From the NCBI RefSeq assembly GCF_041146395.1, contig NC_090999.1:70995001-71059000 (forward strand): 64,000 nucleotides of DNA. The letters run 5' to 3'. This DNA is from Eulemur rufifrons. Taxonomy: Eukaryota; Chordata; Mammalia; Primates; Lemuridae. Under the pieces are notes generated by a model that was not told where the DNA came from, did not search any database, and worked only from the letters and a program-made list of their open reading frames with translations. The position numbers and the translations under genes were made by a program. Shown here one piece after another: positions 54,301 through 60,544 of this stretch (the stretch's first letter is position 1; every line of letters starts with the position of its first letter).

Positions 54301-57300
54301 AGGCATCAATTTGTTAAAATACGGTTGGTATCTGGTTCTGACTTCTAGTTACCAATGATTGTGTTCCTGGGCTAATAATTTTTAGATGCCTGGATTAGAG
54401 ATGTTAATAGGAGTGCCTTAGCAACTGCTCAATTCTTAGTAGACTAGTGTCAAGTTTAATAAAATAGAATGCCATGGTTGTAATCCTTTTAACTACTTCG
54501 ACAAAAATGAACACTACATAATTTTGGACATTATTCTTTCCTCACAAGACTAGTATTTTATGTTAAACAGAGTAGCAGTATTATAGCTCAGTGCTATATT
54601 TAGGATAGAGCCAGAACTTTTAAATCAGAGCATCTTGGGTTCAAATCTCAGCTCTTACTACTTGATAGCTGTAATAAGCATTGGTCAAATGATTGAACCT
54701 GTATTGGTCTGTTTCCTCATCTGTAAAATGGAGCTACTCATCAATGATGGCTTGACTAGGCCATCATAAAGAGTAAGTGATGTAAGTAATGTACTTGGTG
54801 GTGTGCCTGGCACATAGAATTGGTAGCTATTATCCTTATTCTTTGATATTAGTATTTATTATACCACTATGTGCCAAGCATTTTGTGAGGCACTGAGAAT
54901 TTGATGTGGACAAAACAGACATACCTTCTAATCTTATGGACTTTATTGTCTCTCTGATCTCACGGGGCCGCGGGAGTGGGGTATAGTCATTGTAGTGCTA
55001 TTTATCAGGCTGGTATTTCTTAATCACCATTCTTATTTAGCTTTCTCATTACATTAGGTAGCTTTCTAAATACTATGTCAGTGCATATCCATTGCATTGA
55101 AATTCACAACAGGATTGTCTGAATTAGGGAAAATATTCTGTGGGTTTATAAAGCAGTTAGTGATATTGGAATACCTGACTTATACTGAGTGCATTTTGAA
55201 AGGTAAAAACCTTCCACCCATGCCATTCATTTTATATTGTGTTTCTCAAAGAAACTTTCTAACCTTAGATTAATTTTCCTGGCTGTGGTTCTGTTAGATA
55301 CTTAATGCATTAAATTGGAATTTAAGGCCATACAGACTTAACCTGAGGGCATGACAATTATTATTTTTTTTTTTTTAGCGAAAAGAAAAAATGATTTATC
55401 AGTTCTGATCTTCCCTAAGTAACCTTGGATTTTAAATAGCCTTTAACAGACACAACCAGAGAGTACTTTAACAGTCAATCATGCTTTGTTTGGATAATTC
55501 AGAATGACAGGCTGGCACTTTCCAGTGCTTGGTGCAGTCAGAAAATATTCATGCCATCCAAGTGGTTTCCCCGTGGATTAGAGGTGAAAAGGGTTCTATG
55601 GGAAAAGTCCAAGAATCCAGAATAGTTTTATTTTCAAATGTTAATTCTCATCATTTTTACTATGAATACTAAGAAACCACAAGGGAGCTATGTGAATCTT
55701 TTCACAATTTAATTGGCTTAATCTGGAGGAGCCTTTAGCAGAAGCTGCTAGAATGATAAGAATAAGAAACCTGGTTGATGAGGCCTGAAATTACAACAGC
55801 CATTGATCAAAGGTTACATTGCTTCCCAGCCTTAAGGTTTTTCTTTACTGGTAAGAATAGTAAAAAATTCCCTCTACTTTGGTAGGGCCTTTTTTGGAAG
55901 GCCAAAATACACAATATCGTCTTTCTCTTTTTTGGTTATTTTATGTGGAGAAAATATTAATATGATGCCATTTTCATTTAAAATGGGAAATGGAAATGTG
56001 AAAATGAAGAGGCACAGGGGTTTTATCCAAATGCTCTTTGCCACCCATTCACGTTATCAGTTATGGAACCCATTTCTCTCAGCCTTTTGTTTTTCCTCTT
56101 CACTTCGTCGTCCTCTCATTACGTTTTAGGATCGTCTCAATGTCCCAGTGTCCTGCAGTGACTCAGTCTTTACTCAGCCCTGCGCTGAATACCTTAAACA
56201 AAATCATAAAACAGGGTTTTAAAAATTAAACCAAGGTTTGCTTTTAAAACTCTATTTCAGCAGACCTGTTAAAAGAATAAAATATAAAATCATTGTCTCC
56301 TTGTGAATAAGTCAGAAGAACAACTTATTTCATCTAGAATTTGACTTTAGAACTGCATGCACAAATTGCAACTCAGTGCAGAAATGAAAGTAATGAAAGC
56401 TTATCTTCATGCAATATTCTCTGCCCATAAATCAGTGTCATGAATTGAGACAGAAGGGTGTGTGACAGCCAGAGCTTTGAATCATGGTTTGGCTGTGTGA
56501 CCTTTTGGAGTTATTTAAACTCTCTGAGCTTATTCAGCTTTAAAGTACAAGCTGCTGGCAGTGCTCTTATGAGAGTGAATATTAGCTGATTTGTTCAAAA
56601 TACTAAGTAAACAATAATTCAAATTTTTTGGCATTTCTATTTTAGTTAAATTTTTTAATCTAAATTTAAAAAAAATCTATTAAACAAACTTGACAGTGCA
56701 ATGCAATTTGAGCCAATTCAGGTTTTTAGGTCTCTGTACATGGCAGAGAGCTGGGATGGGCATTTCAGGCAAAGGGAACAGTGGAGGAGAGAGAGAGATT
56801 AGAAACTGGAAGCAAGTTTGCATGACTGAAAAAGAGGTTTTGTCTGGAGATATAACAGGGTCCCAGACCATGAAAGGTCTTATGTGTTACGCTACAAGAT
56901 TTGGATTTTATTTCCATGTTATTTTTGGGAAGCATTTGAAAGATTTTGAGCCAGCAAATGACATCATCAAATGTGTAACTTAGAAAAATTTACTAAACCA
57001 GTTTCCGCTGTTATATTTTAATCTGGTTCTTTCTAGTCATACTTTGAAAACTGACTTCCATATCAGAGGAAACAATTATCTTGTTTAACCTCAGACTGTC
57101 ATCACATTGGCATTAGGCACTTGTATATTTATGATCTTTGTTGAAAGCTATGAAAATTGCCACCCAGATCTTTAAATTTTAGTTGCTCACAGCAGTAAGA
57201 TACAAAGTTCATCACATCTGACAATCTCATTTCTTCAGCTGTTATAGCATGAGGCCAAGAAGGAAAATTTTGCTTTTGGGCACTGTCCAACATCCTAAGA

Positions 57301-60300
57301 CTTTTAGCACACTTGGCACAAGGATGTCACAGACATTTGTTCCAGCACACGGTTCTCACGTGGTAATGATCCTTCATCGTAAGTATATTGTACTTGACAG
57401 TGAACAGTAAGAAACCACTGGTTGATGTGTTTTACATTACACATAACACAATCTCTTTCTGCCGCCTGATTTATAGAAGCAAGAGCATTTGCTAAGCCTA
57501 ACCTTATCAGGGCCTCCTGGTTCTGGTCCCTCATCCCTTAATTCAGACAGATACCACTGTTTTCTGGACTCACTGCCTATAAGCAGGAAACATGGTAGGC
57601 GTCCTTGCCTCTAAGTGTGAAGGAACTTCTTAGCACTGGTTTTCATATCTGCAGCTTGGGTGGTTTCTGGGTTTCTAGCTTCAGTTTCAACCTGTTCAGT
57701 AAGCCTTTGCTTCCCTTCTAGGCCATGGGCAGTGTACATTTTTTCCTGTATAAGCCAACCTCTTGCCTAAGAAGCTGTCTTTGTCCTTGTCCTTGATAGT
57801 CTTCGAGCCTTTCAAATCTGCTACCCTCCTGTTTCTGACCTTTTTGGTCCCAGTTTTCTAAAACACAAATATATAAAAGCAACATAAAAATGTAACCTAA
57901 CAATGTTTTGAACAAATTCAATTCTGTAACAGAAGAAACTAAGAGATACAGTGTACTGAGACAACGTGTGGTTTGGAGTCAGACAGCTTACCATGTATTA
58001 AATTGGATCTACCAATTATCCTAGTTACCGTACTGGGTGCTTTACACACATCACCATAACGGACTTACCAGGAGTTTCCTTACAGGAACTGGGCTTTTGA
58101 GGGCTTATAAACACACCCAGGATACACAGCTATTAAGGGGTGGCTCTGGAATTGAACTCCAGATGTGTCTTTCTGCCTGGGTGCTCTTTTCACCACACAA
58201 GTCTCTCAACAGCGAATCTTTAGATAAAGTGAATGGTTTGTTAAATAATGCATTACCCTGGTATAGTGCTTTGAGTTTTATAAAGTGCTTTCCACTTATA
58301 TCTCATTTGATGTACAGAATAACTCTGCAAGGTAAGTATAAGTATCTCTGTTTTACAAGAGAGAAAATTAAGGCTCAGTAAGATTAAATGACTTGCACAA
58401 TATGAAACAAATTATAAATGGCACAGCTAGTATTCATAAACTCAAAAAATTCATATATATTATACATATAAAAAACATATTATGGTCAAGAACCCCTTAA
58501 ATGGGATACAGTTGTAATCCTCACTTTGCTGAGGGTAGGCTGAGAGTAGGCATTGTTTGAACAATGATCACCAAAGGAAAAATGTGTATGACATTTCTTT
58601 TAGTAAACTTTCAGATTTCTACCAGGTTAGCTTTGGTTTATATAGACTCTGTGTAACGTTTGGTTTTCTACTTGATTATGTATTCCATTCATTCCACATA
58701 TGAACATATCAAAGTAGAAATTTATCTACATATCTATATGTCACAAGATCATTTCATATCAGGCAACATCAAATAAAAACTCTCCCTTTATGTGTTTATT
58801 TCACCTAGAAATTGTTCTTTGTACCAGCGTTCATTAGGATCTTAAAGCCAATATGATACAATAATGATATATTGATATATTAATACTTTGCTTTCAAATA
58901 TCTTCTCCCATGGGGAGAAATTGATGCATTTTACTACTTGAATCTTCATTGATAGCTACTTTTTTTTTTTTTCAGGTTTTGTGATGAAGGAACCTGTACA
59001 GATAAAGCCAATATTCTGTATGCCTGGGCCAGAAATGCTCCCCCTACCAGACTCCCCAAAGGTACGTCCGAGGCCTCTTGGATCGTCTTATGTTAAAGCT
59101 GCTTGATGTCTGTTTCCAAAGTACTTTTGATTATAGCCCCTGCTAACATTTGTTGACAGTGTTCCATATTGCAGCTTCAGAGGAAAAATGCCTGCATTAC
59201 CCGCTTTGTATTGAAAAGCTTTCATTTAGGTAGTTACTCTTTTCTGCCTCTCTTTGGTAAGTAGTTTGCCCACATAACAGTTTAGACAGAATAAGAAAAT
59301 AACCAAGTATACCTCAAGCCACCTTTGGCCTCAGGCACATTGGTTCTTGACAGCAGGAGCATTTCATGAGCCAAGAGAGCTAGGAATTAAATAAATTGCT
59401 GTTTCAGCAGAGATTTTTTTTTTTATAGTCCTGGAACCCTGGGTATTTAATGTGATGCCAGACCTCAGCTGCCTTTCTGACTTCACCTCCAAAGTGTTCA
59501 TAGTTTCCAGTGCATGAGTGAATTACTACCCTCTTTTATTACCTAAATGTTTTTTAATATTAAAGGGAGTGTGTGGTTCTGCAACAAATTAAGTCTGCTG
59601 TGGTTCAGAGATGGTCTTGTGATGCGCATGTCCCTCCCTTGACTCCCCAACTCATGCCAGCGTCGTTAATTGATGTCTGTTTTGCCTTGTTTCAAATGAG
59701 CCTCAGAATTCTCTGTATAGTGTACCAGGCAGCCACCACCAAACAAGTCTGGAAACTAACAGGGATGTCCATCATAGATTTATTGACATTTTTAAGATCC
59801 ATTAGTAGAGCAGATAAAAAAAATTTTTCCCTCTGCTTGTAAATATTTTGTCCGTAGATTTTTTTTTTTTTTAGCCCACTAGCAAACTTTATTAAAAGTG
59901 ATACTATTAAGAGCATTCAGATTCCAAAAATTCACTGACATACTGGACTTTGTAATCTACTTGGTAACTGATTTCCTCAGTGACGTTTTTGTAGATAGCT
60001 GTTTTCACAAGGGAAGAAAAGTAATTCCCCTGAGATGGTCCTAAGTCTATTTCCTATATTCAGTCAGAAAATAAAATGAATATGGATATATACAAAACAA
60101 AACGAGATAATGGGTTTATGTATATCTGTTAAATAATCAACAGGGAAAGAATTTTGTTTTGTTTGTTCTGTTTCTTTCAAAATGAGTGAATTGTCCTCTT
60201 AAAGTGTAAGTGATTACTCTGGTTCTGAAATGGGGACTGTAAGTAGAATTCCATCAGAGCTTTGAGAGGTAATGACAGAGTATATTAAAAATTTTCTGTC

Positions 60301-60544
60301 AATGTCTAATTTATTTTGCTTTTCATGTAATATTCACTGTAACTTTATATGTTATATGCTATTTTTATTTCCCTTTGGATTTCATAGATGAGCAATCCTA
60401 GATTAGCTCCATTTTAGACTTCAATTCCTAAAATATTAATTTTTTTCCTTAAATCTTTAGGTGTTGGATTCAGAGTTGGAGGAGAGACTGGAAGTAAATA
60501 CTTTGTACTACAGGTACACTATGGGGATATTAGTGCTTTTAGAG
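6021..60544 (+). CDS. PAM: PAM, peptidylglycine alpha-amidating monooxygenase, 5' part (exons 1-6 of the coding region, spliced)
   Basis: Joining 6021-6112, 7065-7185, 37871-37928, 49104-49191, 58976-59061 and 60461-60544 gives 529 coding bases in one open frame (176 codons plus one base), with GT donors and AG acceptors throughout. The product matches the start of PAM, a bifunctional secretory-granule enzyme. Its PHM domain uses copper, ascorbate and O2 to hydroxylate the alpha carbon of C-terminal glycine, and its PAL domain then releases the amidated peptide. Visible here: signal peptide (about residues 1-21), propeptide ending K30-R31, then the PHM N-terminal half. First-copper ligands H103, H104 and H168 are present (rat His107, His108, His172). 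Cysteines 77/122 and 110/127 match known PHM disulfide pairs, and C43 awaits a partner encoded downstream. No stops or frameshifts. The second copper site, PAL, membrane span and cytosolic tail lie beyond the window. Confidence 0.97.
6113..7064 (+). other. PAM: PAM intron 1
   Basis: 952 bases, AT-rich beyond its first 100 bases. I see no repeat element or further exon in it. Confidence 0.85.
7065..7185 (+). CDS. PAM: PAM coding exon 2: start of mature PHM
   Basis: 121 bases, entered in phase 2 after the acceptor TTTTTAAG|G and left in phase 0 at ACAG|GTGAGA. It completes R31 and encodes residues 32-71. This is the N-terminus of mature PHM, including C43 (rat Cys47, which pairs with a cysteine in a later exon) and the conserved run [14 protein letters not shown] at residues 58-71, which enters the first beta-sandwich. 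The reading frame continues through the donor into intron 2, so a naive ORF of 7042-7230 spans this exon; the junctions and homology set the true limits. Confidence 0.96.
8193..8590 (-). mobile_element. Lemur-type Alu SINE, antisense, with 16-bp target duplication
   Basis: Full-length dimeric Alu at 8209-8574, read as its complement (poly-T/A-rich tail at the left, CCTGGCC at the right). Between the arms is the AT-rich segment with AATTTCTTTCTATTTTTAGT typical of lemur Alus. Perfect 16-base flanking repeats TGATCTAATTATCTTT lie at 8193-8208 and 8575-8590. Confidence 0.95.
9180..9670 (+). repeat. Ancient LTR-like repeat (MaLR-type, name uncertain)
   Basis: Contains diverged phrases seen in old mammalian LTR-type repeats: CAATGATTGGTTCAGAAG, AGTATGTGACCCAGACCAG, and TGAGCTGGGTTTTGTCTTAT followed by TTGCAACAGAAACTACCTGA near the end. 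No coding content. Confidence 0.4.
10193..10325 (+). pseudogene. Ferritin light chain (FTL) mRNA 5'-end fragment with iron-responsive element
   Basis: About 10213-10287 matches the start of the FTL 5' UTR as I recall it: GGTCCCATGGGTCTGTCTC, TTGCTTCAACAGTGTTTGGA, TGGAACAGACCTGG. The coding region is absent; an A-rich run follows directly. Imperfect flanking repeats at about 10193-10210 and 10308-10325 (AAAAAATCAGATAAGAGA versus AAAAAATCATATAAGAAA) suggest LINE-mediated retrotransposition of a severely truncated copy. It lies in sense orientation in PAM intron 2, and the IRE hairpin is intact. Confidence 0.8.
10236..10272 (+). promoter_or_regulatory. Iron-responsive-element hairpin (FTL-derived)
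   Basis: All canonical IRE parts are present: the six-base loop CAGTGT at 10253-10258; a five-pair upper stem TTCAA/TTGGA (10248-10252 with 10259-10263, one T-G pair); the unpaired C at 10247; and a lower stem starting TCTGT (10236-10240) with ACAGA (10268-10272). In FTL this element binds IRP1/IRP2 to repress translation under iron shortage. Here it would appear only in the PAM primary transcript and be removed with intron 2, so a role is doubtful. Confidence 0.75.
11320..11545 (+). repeat. MIR, sense
   Basis: Diverged MIR: CATAGGCTTTGGGGCCAGGC at the left, CCTCCATCTGTAGAAAGGG in the core, and a degraded CACATGGTAAGTTCTCAG with an ATTATTATT tail. Confidence 0.75.
11924..11945 (+). repeat. 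(AC)11 microsatellite
   Basis: Uninterrupted AC dinucleotide run of 22 bases. Confidence 0.95.
12618..12752 (+). mobile_element. Old free-left-monomer (FLAM)-like Alu, sense
   Basis: About 110 bases (12631-12740) resembling an Alu left arm with an internal deletion: GCCTGGGCACGGTGGATCAC, CACTTTGGGA-like core, CATTCCAGCCTGGTGGCACA, then AAAAAATAAAAAG. Near-matching flanks AAGCTTCCCACTG and AAGCTTCCACTG mark the target duplication. Confidence 0.8.
13081..13148 (+). repeat. Short T-rich tandem duplication
   Basis: The unit TTATTTATTTTTTATTTAGT occurs twice within about 65 bases, separated by TTAGTTAGT-type sequence. Confidence 0.7.
14936..15185 (-). repeat. MIR, antisense
   Basis: Reversed MIR: TTGAATGCTCATTATGTAAC, CCCATTTTTATATGCGAAAT, GTAACTTGCCCATAGCCAAG. 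Confidence 0.75.
15542..15740. mobile_element. Short nonautonomous DNA transposon, hAT-like
   Basis: About 199 bases with matching inverted ends: CAGAGATTAGCAAA at the left, and the complement of the right end reads CTGGGATTGGCAA. The internal phrase GTCAGATAGTAAATATTTTC belongs to a common mammalian family that I place in the hAT group. Target-site duplication is not clear. Confidence 0.6.
16030..16430 (+). repeat. L2 LINE
   Basis: Good L2 similarity: AATCCTGTTGGTTCTACCTT, GGATCATTACAGTAGCCTTC, CAGCAGCCACAGAGATCCTA, AAGTCAGAGCATGTTACCCT. The predicted ORFs here are remnants of L2 reading frames. Confidence 0.8.
16428..16945. repeat. LTR-like repeat, copy 1
   Basis: Shares several blocks in order with 36090-36845: TGTCmAAGrTAAACAArbTGG at the left, CTTGAGCTCTTAGAAACTAT and TTTGCAGGCCAAGGTTGAGG centrally, and AAGGAGATAATCTTTGTCA at the right. 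TG...CA ends and length suit a solo LTR. I cannot name the family. Confidence 0.55.
16955..17155 (+). repeat. MIR, sense
   Basis: TCTTAGGCAAGATACTTAAA, then CATCTGTAAAATGGGGATAA, then CAGTTAATGCTCAGTAAATT and a TATTATTATT tail. Confidence 0.85.
17762..18910 (+). mobile_element. Full-length Tigger-type (pogo-like) DNA transposon, about 1.15 kb
   Basis: Starts CAGTCATGTGCCTTG and ends TGTGAGACTG, giving a short inverted match CAGTC/GACTG. It is flanked on both sides by the TA target dinucleotide (17760-17761 and 18911-18912). The inside carries a remnant of transposase-derived sequence around 18100-18240 and no intact ORF. It resembles the Tigger3 group, but the exact family name is from memory. 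It is nonautonomous and degraded. Confidence 0.85.
19080..20074 (+). repeat. Old L1 (L1M/HAL1-like) remnant, internally deleted
   Basis: A-rich sequence with degenerate L1 ORF2 phrases: AAAGGAGAAAAATCAACACTG, AAATCGATAAACTCATGGC (near 19500), AATCAGGGAAATTAAAACTA (near 19845) and CTCATACGTTGCTGATGGGA (near 19965). The block between the endonuclease-side and 3'-side pieces is far shorter than in an intact LINE. No coding potential remains. Confidence 0.65.
20075..20381 (-). mobile_element. AluJ-like SINE, antisense, with 11-bp target duplication
   Basis: Old dimeric Alu at 20086-20370 (GTCATCCAGGCTGGAGTGCA, GGCCTCTCAAAGCACTGAGA). It lacks the lemur linker segment. Perfect ATTCTATAGAA repeats flank it at 20075-20085 and 20371-20381. 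It sits within the end of the L1 remnant. Confidence 0.9.
23430..23520 (+). repeat. L2-like LINE tail
   Basis: TTGCACTTAGAAGGCACTCA then GTGAATATTGTTGATTAATA resemble the L2 3' end. Confidence 0.5.
23630..23870 (+). repeat. L2 LINE 3' region
   Basis: Diverged L2 ending: CTATGGAGGGCAGGAAGCAT, GTGTCCCCCCTGCCTAGTCC, AGTGCGTGGCAGTAGTAGAC. Confidence 0.55.
23900..24438 (+). repeat. L2-like LINE fragment, broken by a retrocopy
   Basis: Pyrimidine-rich L2-like sequence (AAGGCCTTTCATTGTCTGGC, CAGTTCCATCCAAGTG). The CTCAGAAGCTGAGAGAAGCC to TGGTCACTTCC segment at its end resembles the region before the L2 tail and is interrupted at 24439. Confidence 0.45.
24428..24682 (-). pseudogene. Antisense 3'-UTR retrocopy (processed fragment), source gene not identified
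   Basis: Read on the minus strand, 24439-24671 ends with an AATAAA signal (complement at about 24474-24479), about 20 bases, then an A-rich tail of repeated AAAAC. Perfect 11-base flanks ACTTCCTTTTG at 24428-24438 and 24672-24682 mark LINE-type insertion. Only about 200 bases of transcript 3' end are present and no coding sequence is seen. I do not recognise the source mRNA. Confidence 0.75.
24690..25240 (+). repeat. Ancient unclassified interspersed repeat
   Basis: Phrases such as GAACTGGCAGAAGACTGGCA, GAATGAGGTCAGGGTATTTA and TTGGTAACTCTTCCTCTTTT recall a common old mammalian repeat that I cannot name with confidence. The 123-codon ORF at 24680-25051 has no recognisable protein similarity. 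Confidence 0.4.
26390..26500 (-). repeat. L2-like fragment, antisense
   Basis: CCTGTGCCAGGTGGTCTTGG, GGAATACAAAGAAGAATAA and ACAGTCCAATAACAGG resemble the reversed L2 3' portion. Confidence 0.5.
27170..27730 (+). repeat. Ancient LTR-like repeat (MaLR-type, name uncertain)
   Basis: Phrases GTCATGTGATATTATTCTGG, AGGATGTGATACTGGGAGCT, GACTTGTCATTATGTGAGAG and GTTTGCAACCGAATGCATTC match an old LTR-type family in order. The longest antisense ORF here is a repeat shadow. Confidence 0.45.
29680..30710 (+). repeat. L2 LINE, about 1 kb
   Basis: Long L2 copy: CATCTGAACTCCAGACCTTT, AAGCACCTCAAATTCAGGAT, AGCCAGAAATCTAGGAACCA, GACTACAAGGCCCTGTATTG, then the tail GTAGACTATAAGCTCTGTGA and GTTAAATGAATGAATGG. 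All ORFs in both strands here derive from it. Confidence 0.85.
31695..31800 (-). repeat. L2-like fragment, antisense
   Basis: AGTATGTGCCAGATATTATC and TTACATTCTAGAGTGGGATA match the reversed L2 tail. Confidence 0.5.
32630..32755. repeat. L1-like fragment
   Basis: The stretch ATTTAAGGTATACAACATGC then GTTTTGATATGCATATACAT is typical of a primate/mammalian L1-derived repeat. Confidence 0.5.
33895..34085 (+). repeat. MIR, sense
   Basis: CAGCTTCAGTTTTCCATCTC, AAAATGGTATCTGTAGTACT and GGAGCCTCAATAAATGTTCT. Confidence 0.75.
34755..34930 (+). repeat. MIR, sense
   Basis: CTACCTGAGTGGCCTTAGGT then CCATTTCCATTTCTGTAAAA. Confidence 0.65.
35448..35513 (+). repeat. (TTTC)n pyrimidine tract
   Basis: Imperfect CTTT/CTTTT repeats over about 65 bases. 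Confidence 0.9.
36010..36089 (+). repeat. MIR, sense, left piece (split)
   Basis: GACTGCCTGTGTTCAGATTC then CTGCTTCTGCACTTGTTGG is the left part of MIR; it continues at 36846 after the LTR-like insertion. Confidence 0.75.
36090..36845. repeat. LTR-like repeat, copy 2, inserted in a MIR
   Basis: Shares ordered blocks with 16428-16945, including GCAGCCTTGAGCTGTTAGAA, ACTATGCTAGTATTTGTTCA and AGGCCAAGATGGAGGCCTAA. About 756 bp with TG...CA ends. It splits a MIR, so it is the younger of the two. No internal viral genes are seen. Confidence 0.6.
36846..37035 (+). repeat. MIR, sense, right piece
   Basis: GCAAAGTTACTTAACCTTGA, GTCTGTAAAATTGGGATAAT and CTGGCACATAGTAAACTCTC, ending in CAATAAATG. Confidence 0.9.
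37871..37928 (+). CDS. PAM: PAM coding exon 3: PHM core
   Basis: A short 58-base exon preceded by a pyrimidine-rich acceptor (ends TTTAATAG at 37870) and followed by GA|GTAAGT, close to an ideal donor. It enters in phase 0 and encodes residues 72-90 ([19 protein letters not shown]) plus the first base of codon 91. C77 corresponds to rat Cys81, which pairs with the cysteine encoded at residue 122. It follows a 30.7-kb intron. It is too short for simple ORF detection and was found by matching PAM across the phase-0 junction. Confidence 0.97.
38357..38483 (+). repeat. Homopurine (GGAA/GGGA) tract
   Basis: About 127 bases of nearly pure A/G with GGAA, GGGA and AGGAG units, starting about 430 bases after exon 3. 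The antisense ORFs here are low-complexity artefacts. Confidence 0.95.
40010..40100 (-). repeat. MIR fragment, antisense
   Basis: GTCTCATTAATTCTTATGGT, AACCCTATAG and GAGAAACAGAGACAGG are the reversed MIR core. Confidence 0.6.
40935..41005 (+). repeat. L2 tail
   Basis: GGTAGGGACTCAATAAGTGC then TTCCTGAATACATGAATGAA. Confidence 0.6.
41145..41270 (-). repeat. L2 fragment, antisense
   Basis: CTGCTGTGTGCCAATTATTA, GGCAATGGGGATGTGAAGTA and GTCACAGCCTAGCAGAATTC. Confidence 0.65.
42293..42322 (+). repeat. (GT)15 microsatellite
   Basis: Uninterrupted GT run of 30 bases, followed by ACATGTGTATG. Confidence 0.97.
43205..43465 (+). repeat. MIR, sense
   Basis: GCTCTGAGCCAGACCACTCT, GTGTTCAAATCCTAACCTCA, CAGGGTAAGCCCTCAGTAAC. 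Confidence 0.85.
43475..43620 (-). repeat. L2 fragment, antisense
   Basis: GCATGGCCTTAAATGCAGAC and TATGGATTTCATTCTGTAGG match the reversed L2 body. Confidence 0.6.
49104..49191 (+). CDS. PAM: PAM coding exon 4: first two copper-A histidines
   Basis: 88 bases after the acceptor TTCTTAACAG (ends 49103) and before the donor TG|GTAAGA. It completes I91 and encodes residues 92-119 plus two bases of W120. The adjacent codons at 49139-49144 encode H103-H104 in the [11 protein letters not shown] motif, the paired histidine ligands of the first PHM copper (CuA/CuH), which donates one electron from ascorbate. C110 corresponds to rat Cys114. From memory, H96 and M116 differ from the human residues (Arg and Thr); both are away from the metal ligands. 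Confidence 0.97.
49530..49775 (-). repeat. MIR, antisense
   Basis: TTATCCCCACTTTACAGACA, CCTCAGAGAGCTTGCTCAGC, GCAGGATTGAACCCTAGGTT. Confidence 0.9.
49855..49965 (-). repeat. L2 fragment, antisense
   Basis: TTAAATGCCCATCGTATACC, AAATGCTGTGGAATTCTAGG and CCTCAGAAGTTTACAACATA. Confidence 0.6.
51000..51165 (+). repeat. MIR, sense
   Basis: AACTGGCTGGATTCCCTACG, GTTACTCAGCCCTTCTGGGC and TGGTTTCTTCATTTTAGCAA. Confidence 0.65.
54590..54850 (+). repeat. MIR, sense
   Basis: CATCTTGGGTTCAAATCTCA, GTTTCCTCATCTGTAAAATG and GTGCCTGGCACATAGAATTG. Confidence 0.9.
54855..54950 (-). repeat. L2 fragment, antisense
   Basis: CTATGTGCCAAGCATTTTGT, GGCACTGAGAATTTGATGTG and CTAATCTTATGGACTTTATT. Confidence 0.65.
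56440..56590 (+). repeat. MIR, sense
   Basis: GCTTTGAATCATGGTTTGGC, TGTGTGACCTTTTGGAGTTA and AAACTCTCTGAGCTTATTCA. Confidence 0.7.
56735..56980 (-). repeat. L2 LINE, antisense
   Basis: GGGCATTTCAGGCAAAGGGA, CCAGACCATGAAAGGTCTTA, GATTTGGATTTTATTTCCAT and GCATTTGAAAGATTTTGAGC are the reversed L2 body. ORFs on both strands here derive from it. Confidence 0.75.
58015..58200 (-). repeat. MIR fragment, antisense
   Basis: ACTGGGTGCTTTACACACAT and GGGTGGCTCTGGAATTGAAC, ending near GTGCTCTTTTCACCACAC. Confidence 0.65.
58255..58440 (-). repeat. MIR, antisense
   Basis: TATCTCATTTGATGTACAGA, ATAACTCTGCAAGGTAAGTA, TTTTACAAGAGAGAAAATTA and GGCTCAGTAAGATTAAATGA. Confidence 0.8.
58976..59061 (+). CDS. PAM: PAM coding exon 5: PHM core
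   Basis: 86 bases. The acceptor is an unusually long T run directly before CAG (58960-58975), and the donor is AAAG|GTACGT at 59062. It completes W120, encodes residues 121-148 ([20 protein letters not shown] and onward) and gives the first base of G149. C122 and C127 match rat Cys126 and Cys131, partners of C77 and C110 in known PHM disulfides. The [11 protein letters not shown] segment is highly conserved in the family. Confidence 0.97.
59062..60460 (+). other. PAM: PAM intron 5 (1.4 kb)
   Basis: Phase-1 intron with consensus ends. No repeat element or additional exon is recognised; T runs occur near 59407 and 59860. Confidence 0.85.
60461..60544 (+). CDS. PAM: PAM coding exon 6: third copper-A histidine
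   Basis: 84 bases after the acceptor AAATCTTTAG and before the donor AGAG|GTAAGT. It completes G149 and encodes residues 150-176 plus one base of codon 177. The codon at 60517-60519 encodes H168 in the LQVHYGDI motif, the third ligand of the first copper (rat His172). The [19 protein letters not shown] stretch is diagnostic for PHM. I found no candidate for the next coding exon between 60545 and 64000, so this is the last PAM exon in the window. Confidence 0.97.

Larger units (their letters stand above)
49192..58975 (+). other. PAM: PAM intron 4 (9.8 kb)
   Basis: Phase-2 intron with consensus ends. MIR and L2 fragments are listed separately. Nothing nameable in 49970-50990, 51170-54580, 54960-56430 and 57000-58010; a T22-T23 run lies at about 53150-53171. 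Confidence 0.85.
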
